DNA from: Faucicola osloensis_B | GTDB taxonomy: Bacteria; Pseudomonadota; Gammaproteobacteria; Pseudomonadales; Moraxellaceae | Direction: 5' to 3' | Assembly: GCA_964211495.1 (NCBI GenBank) | Contig: CAXORL010000001.1 | Location: 434,001-498,000, forward strand | Length of the DNA: 64,000 nt | Shown: one piece after another, positions 36,801-45,042 of the stretch | Layout: every line of letters starts with the position of its first letter | How positions within the stretch are numbered: position 1 is the stretch's first letter | Notes under the pieces: generated by a model | The model's input: the letters and a program-made list of their open reading frames with translations, nothing else | Database searches by the model: none | What the model was told of the DNA's origin: nothing | Position numbers and translations under genes: made by a program

Positions 36801-38394
36801 GCAACTGATGACGGTTCACGCGTCTAAAGGCTTGGAGTTTCCGATAGTATTTGTGGTTGGATTTACCGGGGAGAGTAAAGCCAAGTTTTATGGTGCGCCG
36901 TTATATCTGTATGGTATACAAACCACCCATCAAGCAACGCCCCAATTGACTCAAAACAATGATAACCCGCTGTTAAGCCGCCGATTGACCGCGTTACCCA
37001 GCCAAATAGCCAATAACAACCTAATCAATTATGTCGCCATTGAAGACCAATCTGCCTATGAGGAACGATTGCGATTATTGTACGTTGCCCTTACCCGCGC
37101 AAAAGAACAAGTGTATCTTGTGACTGTCGCCAAAAAATCTGCGGTGAAAAATTCTGCTTTGGCGCCTTTCATGGACGATTTGGCAAAATTTGCTGTCAAA
37201 GAAACATTGACTGAAACAACCCATATCATAGATTCAAATAGCCTAAGCGAATACTATGACTCAAAGCTAAAGTTCACATCCAAAACAAATAGGCAAAATG
37301 AGCAAAACGCTACGGTCGCTAAGATTGATTACGATGAAATCATCAAAGTCATCACCATCGACACTTTTAAAGGATGGGCGAATACCAGTTTTACCGCATT
37401 GTCTCGTTATATCGACCATACCAGCGTTGACACAGTGGTCAATGCCGAAGACAGGCAAGATGATGATATTTTGTCAGCGGCGCAAACCCGTTTATTGCCT
37501 ATCCCCAATAACAGACTAGCGGGGGAGTCGAGTAACGAGGTTAATTCCATTAGATTTAACTTTGAAAAAGGCACAAACCCGGGGACTTTTTTACATAGTG
37601 TTTTAGAAGACATCGCCAATAACTACAATGAAACCCCTGATTTGGCTGTACCACAGCAAGATGCGAGAGCAGACAAGTTAAAACGCTGGTCAGTCATGGT
37701 GGATCGCACGTTAAGACGCTACCAAATGCCGAGCAATTATTTTTCTACAAAAGAGAGTAGTGCAGGGCAGTATGGCAACTGGCATGATATTAACATTAAT
37801 GCTTTGCAGCCTGATTATATTGCGTTGGTGGATTGGTTAGATGACATCATTCATACGCCGTTAGCCGCTTCGGCAGTGCCGCTGGTCAATATCAAATACA
37901 ACCAAAAAGTTGCTGAATTAGGGTTTAATTTACGCTTAAACCAGCATTTGTCATTTAGCGAATTAAACGCGTTGTTTCACCAATTTGATATCCCACTGCA
38001 ATTGCAGAGCCAAGAAGTCAACACCATGGTTTGGCAGTATCTTAAAGGGGAGATTGACTTGGTGTATCAGCACGGCACACAGTTTTTTATCGTCGATTAT
38101 AAAAGCAATTATCTTGGCAGTGATTTCGACAGTTATAACCAAGCAGCATTATATGACGCGATGACCACGCATAGTTATTGGCTGCAAGCAAGCATCTACC
38201 AAGTAGCGCTGCATCGCTATTTAAAGTTACGACTACCCAATTATGACATCCATACCCATTTGGGTGCGGTTGAATATGCCTTTTTACGCGGTATGTCACC
38301 CAAACATGACACCCGGGGGAAACTAGTAAAGCAGTTTGATAGTGCCTTTATCTTGGCACTCGATGATATGTTCGGCTATCCCAATGACAATTAA
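33892..38394 (+). CDS. recB: Exodeoxyribonuclease V beta subunit RecB
   Basis: 3'-5' helicase and the only nuclease of RecBCD. Walker A ASAGTGKT is at about residues 59-66, and UvrD-type motifs follow (IDESQDI, LLVGDPKQAIYGFRGGD, LMTVHASKGLEFPIVFVVGF, LLYVALTRAKEQVYLV). The C-terminal nuclease has D1389 (GEIDLVY), D1402 and K1404 (VDYKSN). It is 1500 residues against 1180 in E. coli. Insertions include a Thr/Asn/Ile-rich N-terminal tail of about 35 residues, a Lys/Ser-rich linker near 185-215 and a repetitive Asn/Asp/Thr/Ser stretch near 700-725. Two of these linkers carry full or partial copies of the repeated word. It starts 25 bases after recC. Confidence 0.95.
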   Translation: MKHDIHTPSINASTEINIEASIETNTQTNIDEARIKEDAEPLLPPAVTLPLTGRHLIEASAGTGKTWTLTGVMLRLIVQGGQPCEKIIATTFTRSAAAEMRQRIRERLQDFYQLLQMINHSTFQPLNDSELDSSKAIAVQKYEHFIAQVQALAAQKNLLSKYHDPINKHLIEWVAKQVFGLPVDVTAAASPKVSPKESLSTAKPTADDSENNSHKPAKNTVNFRIALQRTTLALNQLDRLFVSTLDSLCQKWLREYSSETGFSAEVQISNDVSGIIKGMIHDQIRAFMAQVNANIPELYPMMFDNNVFLPVDDYYEAVNRALNFYTADIDTVPLTTFDTITIKALMQSIADDNDSEFEAYFDSDFRKAQGFSAGNKLHKHFNEIKNLQNLLSTGDITNVFTMYKVGNIVKVLEGIEDLYVNNKGFNGKKEQQSATFKSFDIVDNIWQLIQQTQALQDYFKQVNFYFTQFISRYVRTHLPKRLESQRLTTFALQLARLNDALSGKKGQSLARYIRHQYPIALIDESQDINTEQALLIQRVYLQDFEVDTADKTEKSNGKKYHTPSQFLLLVGDPKQAIYGFRGGDVQNYTTLKKLFPEQPKSLNQNHRSSAALIDSLNHWYGVGEQDIDPNQADQLPNINQQPYFMGREIYYRKISATRQTAELVVGNALDNEAASLPAFNHIAIEYKAPYSQQVVAVAENEATSNDTASPNDTDSSNENTSSSDERTVDYADAIAAQIFELFDDGKPLNYQTRGLTLSDICVLAVKNSELHTIEKRLHHHGIATVRGGSQSVFSDSMSVDLMTLQSVLLTPFSESKLKSLMLSSFFQLTLEQINQLYDALNQTNAQAVQGQAHPHHQASTNTSLAEIQQLVLTASELWQKHSFLVAIQWLLNQPLTLPNQITLNFWQRLAKHPNGERLLIDLRQLLDIISDQFNGQVGEHQLFEWFCAQVQQQPKEDWSTQQRLPSDEGVQLMTVHASKGLEFPIVFVVGFTGESKAKFYGAPLYLYGIQTTHQATPQLTQNNDNPLLSRRLTALPSQIANNNLINYVAIEDQSAYEERLRLLYVALTRAKEQVYLVTVAKKSAVKNSALAPFMDDLAKFAVKETLTETTHIIDSNSLSEYYDSKLKFTSKTNRQNEQNATVAKIDYDEIIKVITIDTFKGWANTSFTALSRYIDHTSVDTVVNAEDRQDDDILSAAQTRLLPIPNNRLAGESSNEVNSIRFNFEKGTNPGTFLHSVLEDIANNYNETPDLAVPQQDARADKLKRWSVMVDRTLRRYQMPSNYFSTKESSAGQYGNWHDININALQPDYIALVDWLDDIIHTPLAASAVPLVNIKYNQKVAELGFNLRLNQHLSFSELNALFHQFDIPLQLQSQEVNTMVWQYLKGEIDLVYQHGTQFFIVDYKSNYLGSDFDSYNQAALYDAMTTHSYWLQASIYQVALHRYLKLRLPNYDIHTHLGAVEYAFLRGMSPKHDTRGKLVKQFDSAFILALDDMFGYPNDN
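34483..34491 (+). repeat. Partial copy (AGCCTAAGC) of the repeated word in recB
   Basis: Nine-base core match in the same reading frame (E-S-L-S) within the Lys/Ser-rich linker of RecB. A match this short could be chance. It is listed because frame and context agree with the four exact copies. Confidence 0.4.
37236..37248 (+). repeat. Copy 3 of repeated word AAATAGCCTAAGC (in recB)
   Basis: Exact 13-base match. With upstream ATTC it is identical over 17 bases (37232-37248) to the cysG copy at 22060-22076. It encodes N-S-L-S at RecB residues 1116-1119, in the linker between the helicase and nuclease domains. Confidence 0.85.
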
Positions 38395-38423
38395 AATTAA
38401 CCATTACGCATAAAGAATTTATC

Positions 38424-40382
38424 ATGAAAACAAATACGACTGAGCCAACCGCTATAATTGAAGAAACTGCTAAATTAACCCAATTAGCCAGTTTTATTCA
38501 ATACCGCAAGCAGCAAAAATCACAGTTAACTAACACAGAAATCAATAAAAATAGCCTAAGCAAAAAATCAAAAGAAAAACCGAAAATCTTGCAAATTTTT
38601 GACCAAATCAATAACCAACTATCAGAAGGTCATACCGTGTATGAGATGACTATCAGCGATGAAGATGAAAAATCACTCATTGCAGAGTTGACGGACAATA
38701 ACTGGGCAAGCGTAATAGGGGTGAAAGATGATGAGTTATACAACCATGACACCAATACACCTATCATTCTTCAAAAGCTCACCCAATCAGTTGATGAAGT
38801 TTCTGCAACAGAAGATAAGTACCTGGTCTGGCTACATCGGCAATGGTATGCAGAACAATCGCTAGCCAAGCAGTTGATGAAAATTGCCCATAGAAAAGTG
38901 GCGGCGTTTCATGGTATGTCTTCCTCACAGGGCACCGATAACGGTTTGGCGCCCAAACCCAATACGATGCAGCAACTCGCCATCGACAAATCAAGCCAAC
39001 ACGCGCTGAGTATCATTATCGGTGGGCCTGGTACGGGTAAAACTTTTACCGTAGCGAAGCTAGTAACCAGTTTGCAAAAGGGGCACGAGCATAAAAGAAA
39101 ACAGGACCCTAACTTACCGCCTTTATCTATCACCTTGACTGCACCCACAGGGAAGGCAGCGCAGCGTATGCAAGAGTCATTACGTATAAGCTTGCAAAAA
39201 AGCTTGCAACATGAAGAAATCACTTTGGACAATGCAAAAACCTTACATCGGCTGTTGGGTATTGGTAGTGATGGCATACCACGCTATCACGCCAAAAATC
39301 CATTACCCGATGATTTGATTATCGTCGATGAAGCGTCTATGCTAGGGCTTGAGCTTGCCAGTCAGTTGGTTAATGCTATCAAACCCACGGGTCGGCTGAT
39401 TTTGTTGGGTGATGCAAACCAGCTGGCTGCGGTAGATGCGGGGTCGGTTCTATCAGATTTGTGCGCAGTGACGCTTTTGCAGCCTTATATTACGGAATTG
39501 ACCGAGTCAAAACGCTTTGATTCAAATTCAGTTGTCGGTCAGTTTGCTCTCGCCATTCAGCAAAATTTGCCTGCACCTAAAAAAATAAAGCTCATCCAGC
39601 GATTATTACAACCCATTGATTTGCAACCAATTAATCCATCTCAAAATGCAAATACACACGACTTGGTTGCTAAAAAACAGCAAACCAAGCAGCAAATAGC
39701 CAATATTCCTTTTTACCCAATTGATGCGTCTTCGAGTTTGCCTGCTGTTTTCAACCAATTAGCGCAACCTTACCATCCATTTTTCGCGCTTATGCAGCAA
39801 TGGTACAGCAAGCCCGTCAATATTTTTGAAGCGAATAATCGAAAAGGGTTATTTGAAGTATTTGATAGGTATCGCATTCTGTGTGCAGGGCATCAAGGAC
39901 AATTGGGCACCCAATCAATCAACCAAAAGATGAGCCTAGCTTTTACCGAGTTTTCCAAAATCACGCGAACCAAAGCCTACTTTTATCACGGTTTACCGAT
40001 TATCATCCAAAACAATGATTATCAGTTGGGGTTATTCAATGGCGATATTGCGATTTGTTTGTTGTACCAAGGGCAGTTATACGCGTGTTTTGCAGAAAAA
40101 GTGATACCCATTCAGCGATTAAGCCGTGAAAGTTGTGACTATGCGTATGCGATGACCATTCATAAGTCACAAGGCTCAGAATTTCACACGGTCGCCATTT
40201 GTATTGATAAAGCGCATACAAGGCTACTAAGCCAAGCGCTGATTTATACAGCAGTGACGCGCAGTAAATCGGCTTTATCCATATATAGCGCTAAAGAAAA
40301 TTTTGAGTTAGCTGTGACGCAAAAAGCGGTGCGACAAACTGGCTTACAACTACAATTTGATCATCTTAACAACACGCCATAA
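38424..40382 (+). CDS. recD: Exodeoxyribonuclease V alpha subunit RecD
   Basis: 5'-3' helicase of RecBCD, superfamily 1B. Walker A GGPGTGKT is at residues 200-207, Walker B IIVDEASMLG follows, then LLGDANQLAAVDAGSVLSDL and the C-terminal AMTIHKSQGSEFHTV and IYTAVTRSKSAL motifs. The length of 652 is slightly above E. coli RecD (608). The N-terminal ~55 residues include a Lys/Ser/Asn-rich stretch with a copy of the repeated word. It starts 29 bases after recB and ends before a bidirectional terminator, closing the operon. Confidence 0.94.
   Translation: MKTNTTEPTAIIEETAKLTQLASFIQYRKQQKSQLTNTEINKNSLSKKSKEKPKILQIFDQINNQLSEGHTVYEMTISDEDEKSLIAELTDNNWASVIGVKDDELYNHDTNTPIILQKLTQSVDEVSATEDKYLVWLHRQWYAEQSLAKQLMKIAHRKVAAFHGMSSSQGTDNGLAPKPNTMQQLAIDKSSQHALSIIIGGPGTGKTFTVAKLVTSLQKGHEHKRKQDPNLPPLSITLTAPTGKAAQRMQESLRISLQKSLQHEEITLDNAKTLHRLLGIGSDGIPRYHAKNPLPDDLIIVDEASMLGLELASQLVNAIKPTGRLILLGDANQLAAVDAGSVLSDLCAVTLLQPYITELTESKRFDSNSVVGQFALAIQQNLPAPKKIKLIQRLLQPIDLQPINPSQNANTHDLVAKKQQTKQQIANIPFYPIDASSSLPAVFNQLAQPYHPFFALMQQWYSKPVNIFEANNRKGLFEVFDRYRILCAGHQGQLGTQSINQKMSLAFTEFSKITRTKAYFYHGLPIIIQNNDYQLGLFNGDIAICLLYQGQLYACFAEKVIPIQRLSRESCDYAYAMTIHKSQGSEFHTVAICIDKAHTRLLSQALIYTAVTRSKSALSIYSAKENFELAVTQKAVRQTGLQLQFDHLNNTP
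38549..38563 (+). repeat. Copy 4 of repeated word AAATAGCCTAAGCAA (in recD)
   Basis: Exact 15-base match to the cysG and recC copies, encoding N-S-L-S at RecD residues 43-46 near the N-terminus, in a Lys/Ser-rich linker. Confidence 0.85.
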
Positions 40383-40440
40383 AAGATAGGTCATACAAAG
40401 AGACATCATAAAAAGATATCTTCTAAAAGACTACGCCATA

Positions 40441-40467
40441 AAAAAAGGTATCTAGCGATACCTTTTT
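40441..40467. terminator. Bidirectional terminator between recD and hpt
   Basis: Stem AAAAAGGTATC/GATACCTTTTT (40442-40452 with 40457-40467), loop TAGC. It serves both convergent genes. Confidence 0.87.
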
Positions 40468-40484
40468 ATTTATGACAAGCAGCT

Positions 40485-41042
40485 TTACACATTTTTTAAC
40501 GCATAAATCCCTGGCATATGGCGTAGATACCCGTGATAGTCCATACCGCAGCCATACACATAGCGATCCGCCACATCGAGACCCACAAAATCGACTTTAA
40601 ACTCTTGCACTTTTCGGTCATGGAGTTTGTTGAGTAGCACACAGGTGCGGATAGATTTTGGGTTTTCTTTTGCCAGCTCGTCCACCACCGCTTTTAGGGT
40701 AATGCCTTCATCAAAAATATCATCAATCAATAAAATATCTTCACCCGCCAAATCAATTTCAGGTTTGAATTTCCATTCAAGTTCATTGGTGCCTTGGTTG
40801 TTGCGATAGCGGGTCGCATGGATATAGTACATACGATGATAAAAAGTAAACTGGGTAAGCAGTTGACCTGCTGGAATCAACCCGCCATTCATCACCACCA
40901 TCACAATGGGATTTTGACCTGCATAGTGCAGGTTGACACTGGCTGCCAAGCGCTCGTAAGCACTACTCACTTCAAAACTACTGATAAGACATTCAGAATT
41001 GCGTAGCGCTTCTTCGATTTGCTGATTGCTAAGTTGATTCAT
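40485..41042 (-). CDS. hpt: Hypoxanthine-guanine phosphoribosyltransferase
   Basis: Purine salvage: joins hypoxanthine or guanine to PRPP. It is a type I phosphoribosyltransferase with PRPP loop DILLIDDIFDEGITLKAVVDEL and the purine-binding C-terminal segment VDFVGLDVADRYVYGCGMDYHGYLRHMPGIYAL. It has 185 residues. The ADRYVYGCGMDY end matches hypoxanthine-guanine enzymes better than xanthine-specific ones. The gene appears monocistronic, downstream of the RoxA pair on the same strand but opposite to the recCBD operon. Confidence 0.88.
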   Translation of the reverse strand: MNQLSNQQIEEALRNSECLISSFEVSSAYERLAASVNLHYAGQNPIVMVVMNGGLIPAGQLLTQFTFYHRMYYIHATRYRNNQGTNELEWKFKPEIDLAGEDILLIDDIFDEGITLKAVVDELAKENPKSIRTCVLLNKLHDRKVQEFKVDFVGLDVADRYVYGCGMDYHGYLRHMPGIYALKNV

Positions 41043-41122
41043 GGTGGACCTATTAATTTAAAAAAATAAGTGGGCTATTGTAACGCAGTTTTATCCAATT
41101 GAATAATAACGGTTAGAAATAC

Positions 41123-41794
41123 CTAACTGTTAAATATTAACGCTTGGTAATGTTTGGTAAAACGCTCCAGCGATTCTTGCGGCATTTGTGGGATTAAACG
41201 GTGTAGGGCAATATCAATTACTTTGACGATGATGCCGTCGGTCACTGGAATTGCCGCACGTTTCAGCATATTTAAATTGAGGGTTTTGGTAAAATCGACC
41301 AAAAAATGCTGCAAACAGGCTTTGGTTAGCTCGCTAAATAACCGAATTAAATTTTGCTGCTCTTCAAGCCCTTTTCCGGCTTGGACGTTTTCTATGCTAG
41401 CCAGTAAGTTCTTTGCTAGCTCATCACTCAGCGGTACTGAGATACGACGTTCACCGGATTGGGTGTTTTTTAACACTTTTTGGTCAAAAAAATCAAAGCT
41501 AGGTAACACATCTTCATTTTTTGTAGGGCTTAACAGTGTGTTAATCAGTTTATCGCTAGTCGCTTCAATGGTTTCTGCGGTTTTAATCAAATGCGATTTT
41601 CGTTCTGAATCATCCGGTAGCGATTCGATTAATTTAATCAGTAGCGCATCCATCAGCTCTTTACTGGTCAACTGGGTAATTTTATCGCGATAAACGTCAT
41701 AACGTTCGCTACTTTTGCTACCAATCAGCTCATACGCCTTATCAATAGTAGCGCTCAATTCTGCGGAAGGGGTAAACCCAAAATAATAGCTCAT
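41123..41794 (-). CDS. Conserved-looking hypothetical protein downstream of RoxA
   Basis: 223-residue, mostly helical, soluble protein without signal peptide or membrane segment. I do not recognise a domain. Its start lies 12 bases after the stop of the RoxA-type gene on the same strand, so the two are co-transcribed. Features are a charged N-terminal half (RYDVYRDKITQLTSKELMDALLIKLIESLPDDSERK) and a more hydrophobic C-terminal half. No catalytic motif is evident. Confidence 0.7.
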   Translation of the reverse strand: MSYYFGFTPSAELSATIDKAYELIGSKSSERYDVYRDKITQLTSKELMDALLIKLIESLPDDSERKSHLIKTAETIEATSDKLINTLLSPTKNEDVLPSFDFFDQKVLKNTQSGERRISVPLSDELAKNLLASIENVQAGKGLEEQQNLIRLFSELTKACLQHFLVDFTKTLNLNMLKRAAIPVTDGIIVKVIDIALHRLIPQMPQESLERFTKHYQALIFNS

Positions 41795-41806
41795 AATATT
41801 TTTTCG

Positions 41807-42994
41807 TTATCCAATGATTTCTTCAGGGTAATCAATCACTACCCAGCCATTTTCTATCCAATCACAAATTATATCAGTTTCGACATCAGCTGCTTGCAAA
41901 ATTTGCTCATCGATTGATTCGCCATTGGCAAGCCGAATGAGGAGGGATTGCGCGTTAGCGGGTATATCATCCGAGTCAATAGCACAGCCATTGACATAAA
42001 TTTTTGCTTGAGTTTTTGAATCCGCTTGGTTTTGGGTAAAGATAATACGGCTAGACATGTCTTGCCTGATGACTGCACCCGCTGCCAAGGCGCTTTGTAT
42101 CTCATCAATATCGGCATACGCGTCAGGGAGCATCAGCTCATATTGACGCTTGCTTACCGTTTCGCTAATCGCTTGAGTGATTATTTCATCGCCAAGTTCA
42201 GAGTTTAGCAGCGCAATAAGCTGCGCTTTGATATCTTGAACGCTGGCTATCGAAAGCTCGCCTGCAACTGCCATTGGTTGGTTGATTTTGAGGGGAATGG
42301 CTAAATCATCAAAATGGGTAGCCACGTCTGCCAAACTATCGAGCAGCTGTAATGGGGTAGGTCGCCTAAAGCCAAACGAAAAAGTCAAACAATCAACAAC
42401 GGCCACTCCATAATGAGAGAGATTGGTCGGTACATACAGCACATCGCCTGGCTCAAGCACCTCATCAAATATCAGCTCGCCCATCTCATTCATTAAACGA
42501 ATCGGTTGACCTGCTTCAAATTGGGTTGTTTGGTCGCAATACTTGCCCAATTGCCAATGGCGTTTGCCATACCCTTGCGCCAAAAAGACATCATAATTGT
42601 CATAATGCTTGCCAACGCTGCCACCTGATGGCGCATACGACACCATGATATCATCACGTTGCCACTGTGGAATAAAATCAAACGCATGCCATAGGTTGCC
42701 AAGCGCTGGCGACCATTGTTCCATATTCTGCACTAGCACCGTCCAATGTTTTGGCAGTTTTTGAAAATCTTTGGCGGTAAGAGGGCTGGTTTTAAGTGAC
42801 CATTGCTGGTTATTTTCGCTGATGAGTCGGGCAGTGGCGTCTTCATCTTGGGCAAGTCCGATGATATCGTCTGGCTCAAACATACCAACCAATTGCGGCA
42901 AGCCCTGCTTGATTAGCAGTGGTTTTTTTTGCCAGTACTCGCTCAAAAATTGTTCGGGGCTGATATCGCTAGGCAAACAAAAATGCTGGGTCAT
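41807..42994 (-). CDS. roxA: Ribosomal protein L16 arginine hydroxylase-like JmjC/cupin oxygenase (RoxA/YcfD type)
   Basis: Fe(II)/2-oxoglutarate-dependent oxygenase of the YcfD/RoxA group, which hydroxylates an arginine of ribosomal protein uL16. The iron triad is visible: H130 and D132 in GKHYDNYDVFL, and H194 in VPTNLSHYGVAV. FLSEYWQKKPLLIKQ at the N-terminus is typical. The C-terminal winged-helix-like dimer region is present and the length (395) is close to E. coli RoxA (373). Co-transcribed with the hypothetical gene below it. The L16 target is inferred from family. Confidence 0.85.
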   Translation of the reverse strand: MTQHFCLPSDISPEQFLSEYWQKKPLLIKQGLPQLVGMFEPDDIIGLAQDEDATARLISENNQQWSLKTSPLTAKDFQKLPKHWTVLVQNMEQWSPALGNLWHAFDFIPQWQRDDIMVSYAPSGGSVGKHYDNYDVFLAQGYGKRHWQLGKYCDQTTQFEAGQPIRLMNEMGELIFDEVLEPGDVLYVPTNLSHYGVAVVDCLTFSFGFRRPTPLQLLDSLADVATHFDDLAIPLKINQPMAVAGELSIASVQDIKAQLIALLNSELGDEIITQAISETVSKRQYELMLPDAYADIDEIQSALAAGAVIRQDMSSRIIFTQNQADSKTQAKIYVNGCAIDSDDIPANAQSLLIRLANGESIDEQILQAADVETDIICDWIENGWVVIDYPEEIIG

Positions 42995-43094
42995 ATTTTT
43001 TCGTTCAGTGGGGAGATGTAACGCGCATTATAGCAAAGGCAGTCTATCAAAACCCTATAATAAAAATTATTTCACCAAAGTGTAAAACAAGCGT

Positions 43095-43135
43095 AAAAAT
43101 ATGAAACATATTGAACTGGAAAGTTTCATATTTTT
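43095..43135. promoter_or_regulatory. 13-bp perfect inverted repeat upstream of the acyl-CoA ligase
   Basis: AAAAATATGAAAC (43095-43107) and its exact reverse complement GTTTCATATTTTT (43123-43135) are separated by 15 bases. It lies between the divergent roxA and acyl-CoA ligase genes, so a terminator is not required there. A regulator-binding site or a leader hairpin are both possible. Confidence 0.55.
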
Positions 43136-43253
43136 GGTTGTATTGGCTATAGCGCTCGTATATAGTCAATACTCACAAGGAAGTACTCACAGCAAAGTTA
43201 GACGAGCAATATTTGATTGACTCGTTGGTTATACCACAACAAAGGAATGTTCT

Positions 43254-44918
43254 ATGACAGCTATTTTAAATCAACACGAAAACTACCTACAAGCAGACCA
43301 AGCTTATGGTTTTCCCTTGCTTATCAAAAATTTATTGTCTCGCGCCAAAGTGGTCTCGGGCGACAAAAAAATCCATTATGCCGATAAAACCAGCTACACC
43401 TATCATGAGTTTTTTAAACGTGTCAATCGCTTAGCCAATGTCTTAAAAGGCTTAAACCTACAAAAAGGCGATGTGGTTGCGGTCATGGATTGGGATACAC
43501 ACCGTTATTTGGAGTGTTATTTTGCCATCCCGATGTGTGGCTATATCTTGCAAACCGTCAATGTGCGTTTGTCAGAAGACAAAGTGCTATATACCATCAA
43601 TCATGCCAAACCAAAAGCGCTACTGTTAAATTCAGAATTTTCACCGATGATCAAAAGCCATACCCAAGATGCGCCATCGGTCGAGCATGTGATTTGGTTG
43701 GATGATAACAACACGCCAATGCCCCCATACGCCCAAGGCGAATATGAAGCCATGCTAGCACAAGCCAGCGATGAGTACGAGTTTGAAGATTTTGATGAAA
43801 ACACCATTGCCACAACCTTCTATACCAGCGGTACAACAGGCAATCCCAAAGGCGTATTTTTTAGCCATCGTCAAATCGTCATGCATACTCTCATCGTTGC
43901 CGTTGCCAATGCACTTAATATCGAAGGTCAAGGGCTGCGCTACTCAGATGTCTATATGCCAATGACGCCTATGTTCCATGTCCATGCTTGGGGGTTTCCT
44001 TTTGTCGCAACCATGCTGGGACTGGAGCAAATCTATCCAGGTCGCTATGTGCCTTCCACCATGGTTGACTTGGTAAAAAAACACAATGTCACCACCACCC
44101 ATGGCGTACCAACGATTTTGCAAATGCTACTGGGTGAAATCAACAGCCGCCAAGAAAAATTCAATGGCTTAAAAATGGTCATCGGCGGCTCTAAGCTCAA
44201 TCAAGGGCTTGCCAAAATGGCTGTAGCCAGCGGCATCGAAGTTTGTACTGGCTATGGCATGTCAGAGACTTGTCCTATTATCAGCATTGTCAACTTTGAT
44301 GAAACGTTCCAAGACATGAGCGAAGAGCAACAAATTGAGCATCGCTGCTTGTCTGGCTCACCGGTGCCATTGGTCGATTTGCAAATCTGGCACAACGGCA
44401 AACGTATGCCAAACGATGGCACATCCACAGGCGAAATCGTGGTGCGTTCACCTTGGTTGACGCAGAGTTACTACAAAAATCAGGACGCAGGCAACGAGCT
44501 GTGGGAGGGCGGTTATCTGCACACCCAAGACATCGGTTGGATGGATGCAAAAGGCAATGTCAAAATCACCGACCGGCTAAAAGATGTCATCAAATCGGGG
44601 GGCGAATGGATATCTTCGCTTGAAGTAGAAACCATCATGTCATTACACCCAAGCGTTGCTGACATTGCTGTGATTGCGATTCCTGACGCGCGCTGGGGTG
44701 AGCGACCGATGGCATTGATTGTGCTCAAACCCGATTATCAAGACACCAAAGCTGAAGACATCATCGCGATTGCTCAGCAAGCGTATGAGCGCGGTCATTT
44801 GCCAAAATACGGTATTCCGCAGGATGTGAAATTTATCACGGAATTACCAAAAACCAGCGTGGGTAAAATTGACAAAAAAGTCATCCGCGATCAATATGCG
44901 CAAGGGTTATTTGCTTAG
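43254..44918 (+). CDS. AMP-dependent medium/long-chain acyl-CoA ligase (AlkK-like)
   Basis: Activates fatty acids to acyl-CoA via acyl-AMP. The AMP-binding P-loop TSGTTGNPKG is at residues 191-200. GYGMSETCP (adenine pocket), HTQDIGWMDAKGNVKITDRLKDVIKSGGEWIS (hinge) and the C-terminal catalytic lysine region PKTSVGKIDKK are intact. The 554 residues without membrane segments resemble the AlkK/medium-chain group. Chain-length preference is not readable. The stop codon lies inside a 24-base tandem duplication, and an inverted repeat precedes the gene. Confidence 0.88.
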   Translation: MTAILNQHENYLQADQAYGFPLLIKNLLSRAKVVSGDKKIHYADKTSYTYHEFFKRVNRLANVLKGLNLQKGDVVAVMDWDTHRYLECYFAIPMCGYILQTVNVRLSEDKVLYTINHAKPKALLLNSEFSPMIKSHTQDAPSVEHVIWLDDNNTPMPPYAQGEYEAMLAQASDEYEFEDFDENTIATTFYTSGTTGNPKGVFFSHRQIVMHTLIVAVANALNIEGQGLRYSDVYMPMTPMFHVHAWGFPFVATMLGLEQIYPGRYVPSTMVDLVKKHNVTTTHGVPTILQMLLGEINSRQEKFNGLKMVIGGSKLNQGLAKMAVASGIEVCTGYGMSETCPIISIVNFDETFQDMSEEQQIEHRCLSGSPVPLVDLQIWHNGKRMPNDGTSTGEIVVRSPWLTQSYYKNQDAGNELWEGGYLHTQDIGWMDAKGNVKITDRLKDVIKSGGEWISSLEVETIMSLHPSVADIAVIAIPDARWGERPMALIVLKPDYQDTKAEDIIAIAQQAYERGHLPKYGIPQDVKFITELPKTSVGKIDKKVIRDQYAQGLFA

Positions 44919-44960
44919 ACTGTTACTTAATCATGTTGCTTAGACTGTTACTTAATCATA
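44911..44960 (+). repeat. Tandem duplication spanning the acyl-CoA ligase stop codon
   Basis: Two head-to-tail 25-base units (44911-44935 and 44936-44960) are identical over 24 bases and differ only at the last base. The first includes the last codons and stop of the ligase gene. The second is noncoding. Confidence 0.9.
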
Positions 44961-44978
44961 ATAAAGTAAAAAAGAAAG

Positions 44979-45010
44979 TAAAAAAGGTAGAATTTCTTCT
45001 ACCTTTTTTA
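44979..45010. terminator. Strong bidirectional terminator after the acyl-CoA ligase
   Basis: 14-bp stem TAAAAAAGGTAGAA/TTCTACCTTTTTTA (44979-44992 with 44997-45010), loop TTTC. It separates convergent genes. Confidence 0.92.
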
Positions 45011-45042
45011 TTACCCAAGCAATCAAATAATCAAGCAATCCA

